Source: Mongoliitalea lutea (GTDB taxonomy: Bacteria > Bacteroidota > Bacteroidia > Cytophagales > Cyclobacteriaceae). Taken from it: a DNA stretch of 48,733 bases. Below, one piece after another: positions 32,418-41,457 of this stretch. A program made the translations under genes and the position numbers. Position 1 is the stretch's first letter. Each line of letters starts with the position of its first letter. The stretch spans positions 1 to 48,733 of the forward strand of contig NZ_BMYF01000012.1 of the NCBI RefSeq assembly GCF_014652135.1, given 5' to 3'. The notes below the pieces were generated by a model. That model saw only the letters and a list, made by a program, of their open reading frames with translations. It was not told where the DNA came from and did not search any database.

Positions 32418-32901
32418 GAGGAAATTTAAAGTTGGGATACTAGAGAAACAAAAAATTTTATTTCAAATACGGAGGTGTTCTCGCAGATTTAGGAGATTTA
32501 TTCGGATTTAACGCGGATTTTATGAAAGAATATTTTGGAAGGGAAGTTAGATTTTTGTTTCTCGCAGAAAACGTAGAAAGCACAGAAAAATAGTTGGCTG
32601 TCCGAGATTTGCAATCTCGGTATGGTGATAAAAAGGTATTTGCAATCCCCTAGAACAATCTACTTTCAATCTGAAGTGAATCCAACTTTGCGTTCGTTGC
32701 GCTTTACCGTTGCGATCGTTGCGAGAACTTAGCATTAACTTGAAAAATTTCCTATGCTTATAGGTTACTATCCAACCTTAAAAACATAAACTTTCGTGAC
32801 CATTCGTGTCATTGTGGAAAACCAAACCTTCGAGATCTGAAAGACCTCAAAGGTTTTTTTGTCCTATTTTCAATGGATTCTGAGTCTTCTGCAAAAAAAT
32901 A
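32418..32901. other. Repeat-rich spacer between the fad regulator and fadD
   Basis: About 480 bp, no gene. Contains 'tctcgcagatttaggagattt' phrases, a CCGAGATTTGCAATCTCGG hairpin (32600-32618), a 'gcgttcgttgcg ... cgttgcgatcgttgcgag' cluster (32691-32727), 'tttcgtgaccattcgtgtcattgtgga' (near 32792-32818) and the 31-bp hairpin repeat. Confidence 0.6.
32825..32860. repeat. 31-bp hairpin repeat, copy 2
   Basis: Exact reverse complement of 25541-25571. It begins about 40 bases past the fadD stop codon and may end fadD transcripts, though the T run is stronger on the plus strand. Confidence 0.85.
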
Positions 32902-34659
32902 TCAGGAATATAGCTCTTCTATTTCCTTCGCAAACTTCGTGTGAACTACTTTTCTCTTTAGCTTCATTGTTGGAGTCAGTTCACCTGTTTCGATACCCCA
33001 TTGGGTATTTAATACTTTGAATCGCTTCACCTGCTCCCACTTACCAAAATACTTATTGAGATTATCCATCTCTTTTTGGAATTTTTCAATGATTTCCGGC
33101 TTGGCCAACATCTCTGCATCGGTAGTATAAGGAATATCCTTATGCTTACACCAATCAGCTAAACCAGTCAAACTAGGTACAATCAAAGCAGCTGGATAAT
33201 TCTTATTTTCTCCCACCACGATAATTTGCTCAATTAATGGCGATTCTTTGAATTTATTTTCCATTGGTTGCGGAGCGATGTACTTACCTCCGGATGTTTT
33301 AAACATCTCCTTCTTACGGTCCGTGATTTTCAGGTAATGCTTCTCATGGAGCTCCCCAATATCACCGGTATGGAACCAACCATCTGCATCAATTACTTCT
33401 GCGGTTAAATCCGGTTGTTTGTAGTAACCCTGCATCACATTCGGACCTTTCACCAATACTTCCCCATCTTCAGCAATTTTCACTTCTACCTCCTTCACAA
33501 TCTTACCTACCATTCCTATGCGGATATCTTGATGATTACAGACTGATGCTGACACCACAGGAGATGTCTCCGTTAATCCGTAACCTTCACATACAGGAAT
33601 CTGTGCGGACCAAAATACTCTTGCTAATCTAGCCTGTAGTGCTGATGCACCTGAATTGATTTGCATAATATTCCCACCCAAGGCTTCTCTCCATTTACTG
33701 AAGATGATTTTGTTAGCCAATTTTAATTGGAAGTTATACCAGAAGCCCTGATCCTTGGTAGGTTCATATTTCAAACCCAAATTCAAGGCCCAAAAGAACA
33801 AGGACTTTTTAACTCCTGTTAATTCATAGCCTTTAGACACAATTTTATCATATACTTTTTCCAACAATCGTGGAACCGTATTGAAAATATGCGGCTGTAT
33901 TTCTTTTAGGTTATCTCCAATGGTTTCCATACTTTCTGCATAGTAGATAGAAATACCCATATACATAAAACAAAAAGAACCAGTACGCTCATAAATATGG
34001 CAGAGAGGCAGAAAACTTAACGCTTTGCTAATTCCTTTATCTGCTACAATTCTATCTTCTACGGCAAATAAATTATGAATTACATTGCCATGTGTCAACA
34101 TCACCCCTTTTGGTCGACCTGTGGTACCGGAAGTATAGATAATGGTAAACAGATCGGACATGTTGACCTTTTCCTTCTTTTCATCCAGCAAGGCAACATC
34201 TCCTGATTCACCTTTAGCCATGAAATCTTCCCAATAGTCACATCCATCTATTTTATCGAATGAGACGATTTGGATATCCATTCCTTTAGAACCTTCCATA
34301 GCCTTTCCATAGATTTCAGCATCTCCTACAAAAGCCTTTTTTACACCCGCATGTTCAAAAATGTATTTATAATCATCCGCAGATATGGTAGGATACATAG
34401 GTACTGAAATAGCGCCAATTTGCTGTAAAGCCAAATCAATAAAATTCCATTCAGGTCTGTTATTAGAAATGATCGCTACTTTGTCATCTTTATCAATGCC
34501 GGTAGCCAAAAAGGCCAAACTCAAGTTATCGACAATTTCTTTGAGTTTCCTGGAAGAATAGGTAACCCATTGCCCGCTTAACTTTTGGGCGAGGGCAACC
34601 TCCTTGTCGTACGTAGCAATCTGATGGGGTATTAAGTCAAATAGTCTGTTAATTTGCAT
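32902..34659 (-). CDS. fadD: Long-chain acyl-CoA synthetase
   Basis: 585 residues, ANL (AMP-binding) superfamily. It activates fatty acids to acyl-CoA at the membrane and so feeds the operon behind it. The P-loop-like motif IIYTSGTTGRPKGVMLTHGN, the YGLTETSP motif, WFHTGDIGELHEKHYLKITDRKKEMFKTSGGKYIAPQPME and the C-terminal LTPTMKLKRKVV are all present. It is transcribed separately from the MarR-led operon, with a 560-bp spacer between. Confidence 0.93.
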   Translation of the reverse strand: MQINRLFDLIPHQIATYDKEVALAQKLSGQWVTYSSRKLKEIVDNLSLAFLATGIDKDDKVAIISNNRPEWNFIDLALQQIGAISVPMYPTISADDYKYIFEHAGVKKAFVGDAEIYGKAMEGSKGMDIQIVSFDKIDGCDYWEDFMAKGESGDVALLDEKKEKVNMSDLFTIIYTSGTTGRPKGVMLTHGNVIHNLFAVEDRIVADKGISKALSFLPLCHIYERTGSFCFMYMGISIYYAESMETIGDNLKEIQPHIFNTVPRLLEKVYDKIVSKGYELTGVKKSLFFWALNLGLKYEPTKDQGFWYNFQLKLANKIIFSKWREALGGNIMQINSGASALQARLARVFWSAQIPVCEGYGLTETSPVVSASVCNHQDIRIGMVGKIVKEVEVKIAEDGEVLVKGPNVMQGYYKQPDLTAEVIDADGWFHTGDIGELHEKHYLKITDRKKEMFKTSGGKYIAPQPMENKFKESPLIEQIIVVGENKNYPAALIVPSLTGLADWCKHKDIPYTTDAEMLAKPEIIEKFQKEMDNLNKYFGKWEQVKRFKVLNTQWGIETGELTPTMKLKRKVVHTKFAKEIEELYS

Positions 34660-35268
34660 GGTTCATTGGGTTTAATAGCCGTTGAAAATAAATAAAAGCT
34701 TTTATGATTGCAACTGAGGAGCAAATACTTTACCCACATTCTAGTATTAAAATCAGTTTAATTTTTTAAAAAGTTTTTATTGTCTCTATTATGCTGTGGA
34801 TTTGTGGACAAAAAAATCGATTTTATTTCTTCACACGCTTGCTATACTTTTTCCCTTTCTTATCCACCGTTTATCCACCTAGCTAATTTATTTAAGATGT
34901 TGATTAATAAGATGATCGTTGTTTAAAGCTTTTTTAATGTGTGTAAAAGAATTGTGATAAATGTCTACAAGTTTCTGTGTGTGTAATTGTGGATTACTGT
35001 GTATCATTCAGCTGTTATCCCCTGCTCAATCCTTTGTTTTTATTTCTTGAATTTATTGTGGGGAAAATTCCTTACTTGTCCTCATGTTAGTCAATAATTA
35101 TCCACAGTTATTTGGATACTTGTCTACATGAATTTATGATTTTAGAAGGTAGATTTTAGATTTTGTTACAGTGGTTAACACGGAATTCACTCGAAATTTT
35201 CGGTCTAGAGGAATCAAGTCTTGTTTCTTGATTCTCATTCCTCATTCTAAATTTTACATTCTACACTC
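34660..35268. other. oriC: Probable chromosomal replication origin (oriC)
   Basis: A 609-bp non-coding, AT-rich spacer (core about 34740-35115). DnaA-box-like sites: a perfect TTATCCACA at 35098-35106; TTATCCACC twice in tandem 11 bases apart (34860-34868 and 34871-34879); on the minus strand TTGTCCACA (34803-34811), AAATCCACA (34795-34803), TTTTACACA (34940-34948) and TAATCCACA (34988-34996). Very AT-rich tracts lie at 34745-34785 and 34880-34940 (candidate unwinding regions). mnmG/gidA, often next to oriC, is 2.6 kb away, and two parS-like sites are about 4.7 kb away. A hand tally of a few sequence lines suggests C exceeds G more strongly on the plus strand to the left than to the right. 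Confidence 0.72.
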
Positions 35269-36978
35269 CTATTGCCCTTCTTCCGATGTTTCTTCTTCCT
35301 TCTCTTCGGTCTTTGTTTCTTTACCTAAGCCAACCTCTTTTATTGGTTCTATTGGTAAATCAAGTTCCCATCCCGCTTTAATTAAAATGTCCAATGGTTT
35401 TTCTGGATCTGTGGACTTCATGTAATAAACTGGTTCGGCTTGTCTCCTTTCCAGATAATTAGAGGTATCCCAACGTCTATTTTTGTTCCTGTCTATGATA
35501 GCTCTGATTTGGTAAGTACCTGCTTCTATTTCAGTAAAGGTTGTTTTATTAGTTTCTTCCAAATAGCGTTCATGTATGACCTCTCCTCTTGTACTTAAAA
35601 TCTGTAGAATAATGGGTAATTCTTCTGTCTTCACTGTGATTGTAAATCCGTCGGCTAGCACATCAGCCTTAACTTTTCTAAAGTTGATGGTAAGTTCTTT
35701 GTCATTGGTCATCCCATCGATGTCAAAAAAAGTAGAATCTTTAGCAATTAATCGAAAACTTTCTATCTGCATGGTATCTACAGGTGTATAAGAAACGATT
35801 AACTTTCTTCTAGTCAAACTATCTTGGAATGTCAGCATACTTTGATCTATAGGAATTACAGATGCTGAATCATACGCTAGATACAATGAATCAAACTTTA
35901 CATGTAGTAAAGGTTTGTTGAAATTAAATTCTCCGTGAATTCTTCGAATAAAAGGTTTATTACTCGTGGTAACTTCTAGTTTTTCTTTTGCTCGATCACT
36001 TTCTACAAATTTTGCGTAAAATGTAGTATCAATTGAAAATCCAACGGAATCCTTTACGGTTAGTCGGATGGCTGTACTATCGTTTACATGCTTTTTAGAA
36101 TAAAATCGTATGTTCTTTTCATTTAATCGATAATAGAGCTCTTGATTCAAATCGGGATGTTCTACGGTTAATTCAGCTGGATTTTTACTAAGTACTACAT
36201 CGAAATTTGATCCTGTGGATGAAGCTCGGTTTATCTTTAATTCGGATAGGTCTGCCAAACTTAAGTATAGTTGTGCTCCTGATATATCCTTGTCCAAGAC
36301 TAGCGTATCCAGGATAAATCCATAGGGTTCTGTTTTATCCTCTGCTTTTAGTGTATTGTTACCATCAAACCATGCATAAGTAAAGTACTTGCCACCCTTT
36401 AGATTGCTGAATCTAAAATTACCAGCGCTGTCTGTTTGTATGGTGTAATAAGGAGGTGCTGTCAATACATTAGTTGTGTCACCAACCTCATAGAGTCCTA
36501 CCAAGACATCCTTGATGTTCCTTTCTTTTTGTGGGAAAATATATCGGACATTTCCGCTGAATCTTAAGCTGTCAATATCGGGTCCGGTTGAGAAGACAAG
36601 TTTGAGGTTTTCTGGTGTATTCTTTTCTGTAATATCCTGAATTGATTTCTGAAAGTTGAACACATAAGTTGTATTCTCTTCCAGATCTTGATTGAGTTTG
36701 ATGGTTACTGTTCTTTTATTAGCGATTACCTCCATTTCATCTTTATCGATCCTTGGAGTTATGAGGATATTTTTATTTGGATTGTCAAGTGCAATAAATT
36801 CATTAAATACCAATTCAATAATGCTTGGACTGACATTTCTACTTTCATTTTCTGGATTCATAGAAAGTAAGATAGGTGGCTCCTCATCTTTTGGACCACC
36901 CATAGGTGTACTTTGTTTTGCACAGGATAAAACTGCTAAAAACAATAAAATTGATAAAATTGATACTATGAATCTCAT
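35269..36978 (-). CDS. Ig-like domain lipoprotein
   Basis: 569 residues with a lipoprotein signal (IVSILSILLFLAVLSC, lipobox VLSC). After a short linker (PMGGPKDEEPPILLSMNPENESRNVSPSIIELVFNEFI) comes an SbsA-type Ig-like domain, then a carboxypeptidase-regulatory-like segment (TDSAGNFRFSNLKGGKYFTYAWFDGNNTLKAED). A final Glu-rich tail (EKEEETSEEG) closes it. Such proteins are common in Bacteroidota envelopes; the role is not known. It ends the mnmG operon: its ATG overlaps the methyltransferase stop by 4 bp. Confidence 0.85.
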   Translation of the reverse strand: MRFIVSILSILLFLAVLSCAKQSTPMGGPKDEEPPILLSMNPENESRNVSPSIIELVFNEFIALDNPNKNILITPRIDKDEMEVIANKRTVTIKLNQDLEENTTYVFNFQKSIQDITEKNTPENLKLVFSTGPDIDSLRFSGNVRYIFPQKERNIKDVLVGLYEVGDTTNVLTAPPYYTIQTDSAGNFRFSNLKGGKYFTYAWFDGNNTLKAEDKTEPYGFILDTLVLDKDISGAQLYLSLADLSELKINRASSTGSNFDVVLSKNPAELTVEHPDLNQELYYRLNEKNIRFYSKKHVNDSTAIRLTVKDSVGFSIDTTFYAKFVESDRAKEKLEVTTSNKPFIRRIHGEFNFNKPLLHVKFDSLYLAYDSASVIPIDQSMLTFQDSLTRRKLIVSYTPVDTMQIESFRLIAKDSTFFDIDGMTNDKELTINFRKVKADVLADGFTITVKTEELPIILQILSTRGEVIHERYLEETNKTTFTEIEAGTYQIRAIIDRNKNRRWDTSNYLERRQAEPVYYMKSTDPEKPLDILIKAGWELDLPIEPIKEVGLGKETKTEEKEEETSEEGQ

Positions 36979-37865
36979 TTTTTCTTTAAAATGAATAAAA
37001 TGCTTGAATAATTACCACCATTCTTTTTTGCCCATTGATTGGATTTGAAACCATTGATCATTCCATTGAATAGAGCTGGGATTCCTGAGGTTCCTTTGAT
37101 CTTTTCAGATAGCATGGACACGTAATAGCTATCAAATATCATTGGTTTTTTTTCAACTAACTCCAGTTTAAATTCATCAAGGAATCTTTGAAAGCTTCCC
37201 TGATTGAAATGATACAAATGTCTCGGTACATCCCAAGCAGCCCAATTGCTTTCATAGTATCTTGCATCCCATGAATCTCTATTAGGGACTCCTATAATAA
37301 GGTATCCATCTTGTTTCAATAATTTAAGAATAGCTTTGCTGCTTTTTCGTAAGTCATGTATATGTTCTAATACATGAAATAATGTGATGCAATCAAAACT
37401 TTTATTTTCTAAATCATCCATACTTTTATGGACAGTCAAGCCTTTCTTTTTAGCAAGTTTTCTAGCAGTTTTCCCTGGTTCCATACCCTCTACTTGCCAA
37501 CTTTTTTTCTTAGCTGCTTGCATTAAATAACCAGTACCACATCCAATATCCAGTAGCTGTCCTTTACTTGGTTTGAGGTAATGGAGTAATTGAACCTTTT
37601 TATAGATAGTGTAAGTTCTGACCAATTTATAGAGAAGGTCAGTAAAACCAGTTATTTTATCTTGATGGGAAATATAGGCATCAGATTGATAGTAGGTATT
37701 TATATCCTTCTTTGATGGTCTTGGATTGGTGAATACCAATTTGCAGGAGGCACATTCACAAAGGATAAAAGATTCTTGGGTAATGCTATGGTCTTTTATT
37801 TCTTTATGATTAAGAAAAAGCCCACTCTTACAAAGCGGGCATTTATTTAATCGTTCTAAACTCAT
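36975..37865 (-). CDS. Zinc-ribbon class I methyltransferase
   Basis: 296 residues. An N-terminal zinc ribbon (CPLC at about 9-12 and CECASC at about 36-41) precedes a class I methyltransferase: LLDIGCGTGYLMQAA, a DCITLFHVLEHIHDL motif and a NRDSWDARYYESNWAAWDVPRHLYHFN block, as in methyltransferases acting on small molecules or sugar-like groups. It starts at the mnmG stop (TAATG, one shared base). The target is unknown. Confidence 0.85.
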   Translation of the reverse strand: MSLERLNKCPLCKSGLFLNHKEIKDHSITQESFILCECASCKLVFTNPRPSKKDINTYYQSDAYISHQDKITGFTDLLYKLVRTYTIYKKVQLLHYLKPSKGQLLDIGCGTGYLMQAAKKKSWQVEGMEPGKTARKLAKKKGLTVHKSMDDLENKSFDCITLFHVLEHIHDLRKSSKAILKLLKQDGYLIIGVPNRDSWDARYYESNWAAWDVPRHLYHFNQGSFQRFLDEFKLELVEKKPMIFDSYYVSMLSEKIKGTSGIPALFNGMINGFKSNQWAKKNGGNYSSILFILKKK

Positions 37866-39730
37866 TATCTACCTAAGTAAACGGTCAATATGGAAAGATC
37901 AGCTGGTGATACTCCCGAAATACGAGAAGCCTGACCCAATGTTTCTGGTTTGATTTTATGTAATTTTTGTTTGCCTTCAGCAGATAAGGCTGGAATCTTC
38001 ATGTAGTCAAATTGCAGTGGAATACGGAAGTTTTCCATATTATTCAATTTGTCCACCATTTGCTGTTCCTTTTCTATATAGCTATCGTACTTTATTTGTA
38101 CTTCTGCTTGTTCCAGTATCTCTTTTGGATATTTATTGAGGTAGCTCTTCAAATCTTCATGCAAGCTTTTTAATTCCTCCATACCGATTTGCGGACGTTT
38201 CAATAATTTTTCTGCTGTGATTTTCTCCTTGATAGTAGCCGAACCTACAGTTTCTAAGGCCATATTTACATCATCCGGAGCAACTCTTTTTTGTTGGAGA
38301 TCATTGATGAGTTTAGCAGTCTCTGATTTTTTATGAAGCATTTTTTGATAACGTACCTCATCTGCTAGACCGATCTTGTATCCATGTTCGGTCAATCGTA
38401 AATCAGCATTATCCTGTCTCAAAAGCAATCTAAATTCAGCTCTTGACGTAAACATTCGATAAGGTTCTTCAGTACCTTTATTTATTAAGTCATCAATTAA
38501 TACACCAATGTAGGCATCTGATCTTTTGAGAATAAATGGTTCCTCCTCTTTTACCTTTAGGGCTGCATTGATACCCGCAATTAGTCCTTGGGATGCAGCT
38601 TCTTCATAACCTGTGGTACCATTGATCTGACCAGCAAAGTAGAGATTTTCTATCAGTTGTGTTTCTAATGTTAGTCTCAATTGAGTAGGTGGGAAGAAAT
38701 CGTATTCAATAGCGTATCCTGGTCTGAACATTTTTGCATTTTCAAATCCAGGTATTTGTCTGATTGCTTTGTACTGAACATCTTCAGGTAGGGACGTAGA
38801 GAATCCATTCACATAGATTTCTACAGTATTCCAACCTTCAGGTTCTACAAATATTTGATGTCTTTCCCTTTCTGCAAAGCGATTGATTTTATCTTCGATT
38901 GAAGGACAATAGCGTGGTCCCAAACCTTGGATACGTCCATTAAACATAGGAGAACGATCAAATCCAGTCTCTAATGTTTCGTGTACGGTTTTATTGGTAT
39001 AGGTTATCCAGCAGTTGTGTTGATGTGTGAGTGGTTTTGTTTCATCTGAATAGGAGAACTTTTCCGGGTTTTCGTCTCCATATTGAATTTCCATTTCGGA
39101 GTAATCCAAGCTTCTTCCGTCTACACGCGGAGGAGTACCTGTTTTCATGCGTCCAGCTTCGAAGCCTAGTTGAACCAATTGTTCTGTGATTCCTTTAGCT
39201 GCTGACTCTCCTGTCCTACCACCTCCAAATTGTTTTTCACCGATATGGATCAACCCATTTAGAAATGTTCCATTCGTAAGAACGACAGATTTACCTTCGA
39301 TTTCGATTCCAATACCTGTGCGAACACCGGTAACTCTTCCATCTTTAACCACTAAACCAGCAATCATTTCCTGCCAGAAATCTACATTTGGAGTTTGCTC
39401 TAATGCTAATCTCCATTCTTCTGCAAATCTCATGCGGTCATTTTGCGTACGTGGGGACCACATAGCGGGACCCTTGGATCGATTCAACATTCTGAATTGA
39501 ATCATGGATTTGTCAGAAATGATTCCTGACATCCCCCCTAAGGCATCAATCTCTCGCACAATTTGTCCTTTGGCAACTCCCCCCATAGCAGGGTTACAGG
39601 ACATCTGTGCAATAGTATTCATATTCATGGTACAGAGAAGTACCTTTGCTCCCATCTTTGCAGCGGCATGTGCAGCTTCACAACCTGCATGCCCTGCTCC
39701 AACTACAATCACATCATATTGTGGAAACAT
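37865..39730 (-). CDS. mnmG: tRNA uridine-5-carboxymethylaminomethyl modification enzyme MnmG
   Basis: 621 residues, normal length. With MnmE it installs the carboxymethylaminomethyl group at U34 of certain tRNAs, in the cytoplasm, using FAD. The FAD motif VVGAGHAGCEAAHAAAKMG at the N-terminus, MSCNPAMGGVAKGQIVREIDALGG, PRYCPSIEDKI, ATQGLIAGINAALK-like segment (ASQGLIAGINAALK) and the C-terminal helical domain (LNNMENFRIPLQFDY) are diagnostic. First gene of an apparent three-gene operon with the methyltransferase and the lipoprotein. Confidence 0.97.
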   Translation of the reverse strand: MFPQYDVIVVGAGHAGCEAAHAAAKMGAKVLLCTMNMNTIAQMSCNPAMGGVAKGQIVREIDALGGMSGIISDKSMIQFRMLNRSKGPAMWSPRTQNDRMRFAEEWRLALEQTPNVDFWQEMIAGLVVKDGRVTGVRTGIGIEIEGKSVVLTNGTFLNGLIHIGEKQFGGGRTGESAAKGITEQLVQLGFEAGRMKTGTPPRVDGRSLDYSEMEIQYGDENPEKFSYSDETKPLTHQHNCWITYTNKTVHETLETGFDRSPMFNGRIQGLGPRYCPSIEDKINRFAERERHQIFVEPEGWNTVEIYVNGFSTSLPEDVQYKAIRQIPGFENAKMFRPGYAIEYDFFPPTQLRLTLETQLIENLYFAGQINGTTGYEEAASQGLIAGINAALKVKEEEPFILKRSDAYIGVLIDDLINKGTEEPYRMFTSRAEFRLLLRQDNADLRLTEHGYKIGLADEVRYQKMLHKKSETAKLINDLQQKRVAPDDVNMALETVGSATIKEKITAEKLLKRPQIGMEELKSLHEDLKSYLNKYPKEILEQAEVQIKYDSYIEKEQQMVDKLNNMENFRIPLQFDYMKIPALSAEGKQKLHKIKPETLGQASRISGVSPADLSILTVYLGR

Positions 39731-39748
39731 AGTGTCTATTTTGTTTGG

Positions 39749-39764
39749 TGTTCCACGTGGAACA
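39749..39764. other. parS-like site 1
   Basis: TGTTCCACGTGGAACA, a perfect 16-base palindrome matching the ParB-binding parS pattern (TGTTnCACGTGnAACA). It lies in the mnmG/ybeY spacer, about 4.7 kb from the putative oriC. Confidence 0.8.
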
Positions 39765-39794
39765 GTTTGTTATTTTCAATTATATGTGCTCCAC

Positions 39795-39810
39795 TGTTTC
39801 ACGTGGAACA
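39795..39810. other. parS-like site 2, overlapping the ybeY stop
   Basis: TGTTTCACGTGGAACA, one position off a perfect palindrome, 46 bases from site 1. The last codons and the TGA stop of ybeY (minus strand) are part of it. Confidence 0.8.
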
Positions 39811-40230
39811 TGTCTGAAATTGAGCAATGGATTTCTCTTCCATGGTTCGCATCAATTGCTTTTCTTCTTCTTTTTTATCTTTGTACCCCAGTAAGTGCAG
39901 TAAGCCGTGGCTTATGACTCGTTGAAGTTCGCTTTCAAACGAAGTACTCAACTTGGCTGCATTTTCTTTAACTCTGTCAATGCTGATGAAAATATCCCCT
40001 TCTATCAGTTTTTCCTCTTCGGAGTTATCAAAGGTAATGATATCTGTATACGTATGATGATTGAGGTATTCTACATTGATGTTGTACAGGTATTCATCCG
40101 AACAAAAGATATAATTTAACTCCCCTATCTTTTTTCCATGAGCCAAAGCAATTTCCTTTAACCATTTTTTGTAAACGGTTTTAGGTTTCAGGCTAAAACG
40201 GATGCTTTCTTCAAAAAAGTTAACTGCCAT
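39799..40230 (-). CDS. ybeY: rRNA maturation endoribonuclease YbeY
   Basis: 143 residues. The zinc-site motif HGLLHLLGYKDKKEEEK (HGxLHLxGYxH in most members; the final His is replaced by Lys here) and the EGDIFISIDRVKENA block mark the family, which processes the 3' end of 16S rRNA. The stop codon is inside a parS-like palindrome, so the C-terminal residues (CST) are constrained by that DNA site. Confidence 0.9.
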   Translation of the reverse strand: MAVNFFEESIRFSLKPKTVYKKWLKEIALAHGKKIGELNYIFCSDEYLYNINVEYLNHHTYTDIITFDNSEEEKLIEGDIFISIDRVKENAAKLSTSFESELQRVISHGLLHLLGYKDKKEEEKQLMRTMEEKSIAQFQTCST

Positions 40231-40234
40231 TACT

Positions 40235-40633
40235 TTACATGTAAAATGTTAAGAGTGCTTTACTTCCTTGATCTTCAAACTTTACTTCATCGCATAAATG
40301 CTTGATGATATAGATTCCTCTACCTCCTGATTTTTCAAGATTTTCCGGTGATGTAGGATCTTCTAGATGTTCATAGTCAAATCCCGGACCCTGATCCTTG
40401 ATAATAAAGGTGACTTGCTCTTCATCAAATTGAAGTTCCAAATCCACAGTTTTATCCTTGTTTTTCTGATTGCCATGTAGAATTGCATTGGTAACGCATT
40501 CGGTTACGGAAATCATGATGTTACCATAGATATCTTCATCTATTGGAAACTGTTCACGTGCATTATCAATGAAACTTTCTACGATCTTAATATTGTCGAT
40601 CAGAGAAGGGATTGAAATTTTAATAGATTTCAT
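40235..40633 (-). CDS. RsbW-like anti-sigma factor / serine kinase
   Basis: 132 residues from ATG 40633, chosen over a longer frame that would overlap the exonuclease gene. GHKL ATPase motifs: N box SVTECVTNAILHGN, G1 IKDQGPGFD, G2 GGRGIYIIKHLCDEV. This is the RsbW/SpoIIAB fold that phosphorylates an anti-anti-sigma factor. No partner gene is adjacent. It is a single-domain protein with no signal sequence, in the cytoplasm. Confidence 0.88.
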   Translation of the reverse strand: MKSIKISIPSLIDNIKIVESFIDNAREQFPIDEDIYGNIMISVTECVTNAILHGNQKNKDKTVDLELQFDEEQVTFIIKDQGPGFDYEHLEDPTSPENLEKSGGRGIYIIKHLCDEVKFEDQGSKALLTFYM

Positions 40634-40668
40634 CAAGCTTAAATTAATTTTACTTAGATAATTTTTTC

Positions 40669-41430
40669 CTATTCTAACTCTATCATGATAGGACAATGAT
40701 CCGAATGATGAGCATCTGCAAGAATACTTGCACCCTTTACTCGTTCCATTGCACCAGCTGTGGCCATGTGGTAATCAATTCTCCATCCGAGGTTTTTAGA
40801 CCTTGAATTAGCTCGATAACTCCACCAAGTGTACTGATGTGGTTCTTCATTGAAGCTTCGGAAAGTATCAATAAAACCATTCTTTGTAAACTTGTCTATC
40901 CAAGCGCGTTCTTCCGGCAAAAAGCCTGATGAATTCTTGTTGGAGATAGGATTATGGATATCAATTGCCTTATGACAAATGTTGTAATCCCCACTGATGA
41001 TCAAATTAGGAATATTTTTCTTTAAATCCTGCGTATATCCGTAGATGTCATCTAAAAACTTGTATTTAAAGTCTTGACGCGCATCTCCGGTAGTGCCTGA
41101 TGGAAAATAAGCTGAAATAAAAGAGAAATCTTCGAAATCCGCCCGTACCATCCTACCCTCATCATCATATACTCCCATATCCATTCCATACACTACAGAT
41201 GTTGGTTTGATCTTCGTTAAGATCGCCACTCCAGAATATCCTTTTTTGACTGCGGGATACCAAATGAGCTCATAGCCCATATCTTCGAATATGCTGCGGT
41301 CAAATTGATGGATTTCTGCCTTGATTTCCTGCAAGCCAATAATATCAGGATTCACAGACGTTAACCAGTCTGCAAAACCTTTATTGAGTGCTGCACGAAT
41401 ACCATTGACATTGTAGGATACGATTTTCAT
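40669..41430 (-). CDS. xth: Exodeoxyribonuclease III
   Basis: 253 residues, exonuclease/endonuclease/phosphatase fold; acts on abasic sites and 3' ends in base-excision repair. Motifs: KIVSYNVNGIRAAL, GLQEIKAE (catalytic Glu), SGDYNICHKAIDIHNP, WRIDYHMATAG and the final HSDHCPIMIELE with the catalytic His. Length and termini are complete. Confidence 0.95.
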   Translation of the reverse strand: MKIVSYNVNGIRAALNKGFADWLTSVNPDIIGLQEIKAEIHQFDRSIFEDMGYELIWYPAVKKGYSGVAILTKIKPTSVVYGMDMGVYDDEGRMVRADFEDFSFISAYFPSGTTGDARQDFKYKFLDDIYGYTQDLKKNIPNLIISGDYNICHKAIDIHNPISNKNSSGFLPEERAWIDKFTKNGFIDTFRSFNEEPHQYTWWSYRANSRSKNLGWRIDYHMATAGAMERVKGASILADAHHSDHCPIMIELE

Positions 41431-41457
41431 TGCTGAAAGTGCTATGATTGACTAATT

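Noticed and set aside
40555-40570. TGTTCACGTGCA as a parS site
   Set aside because: One base short and one arm mismatched; it lies within the RsbW-like gene.
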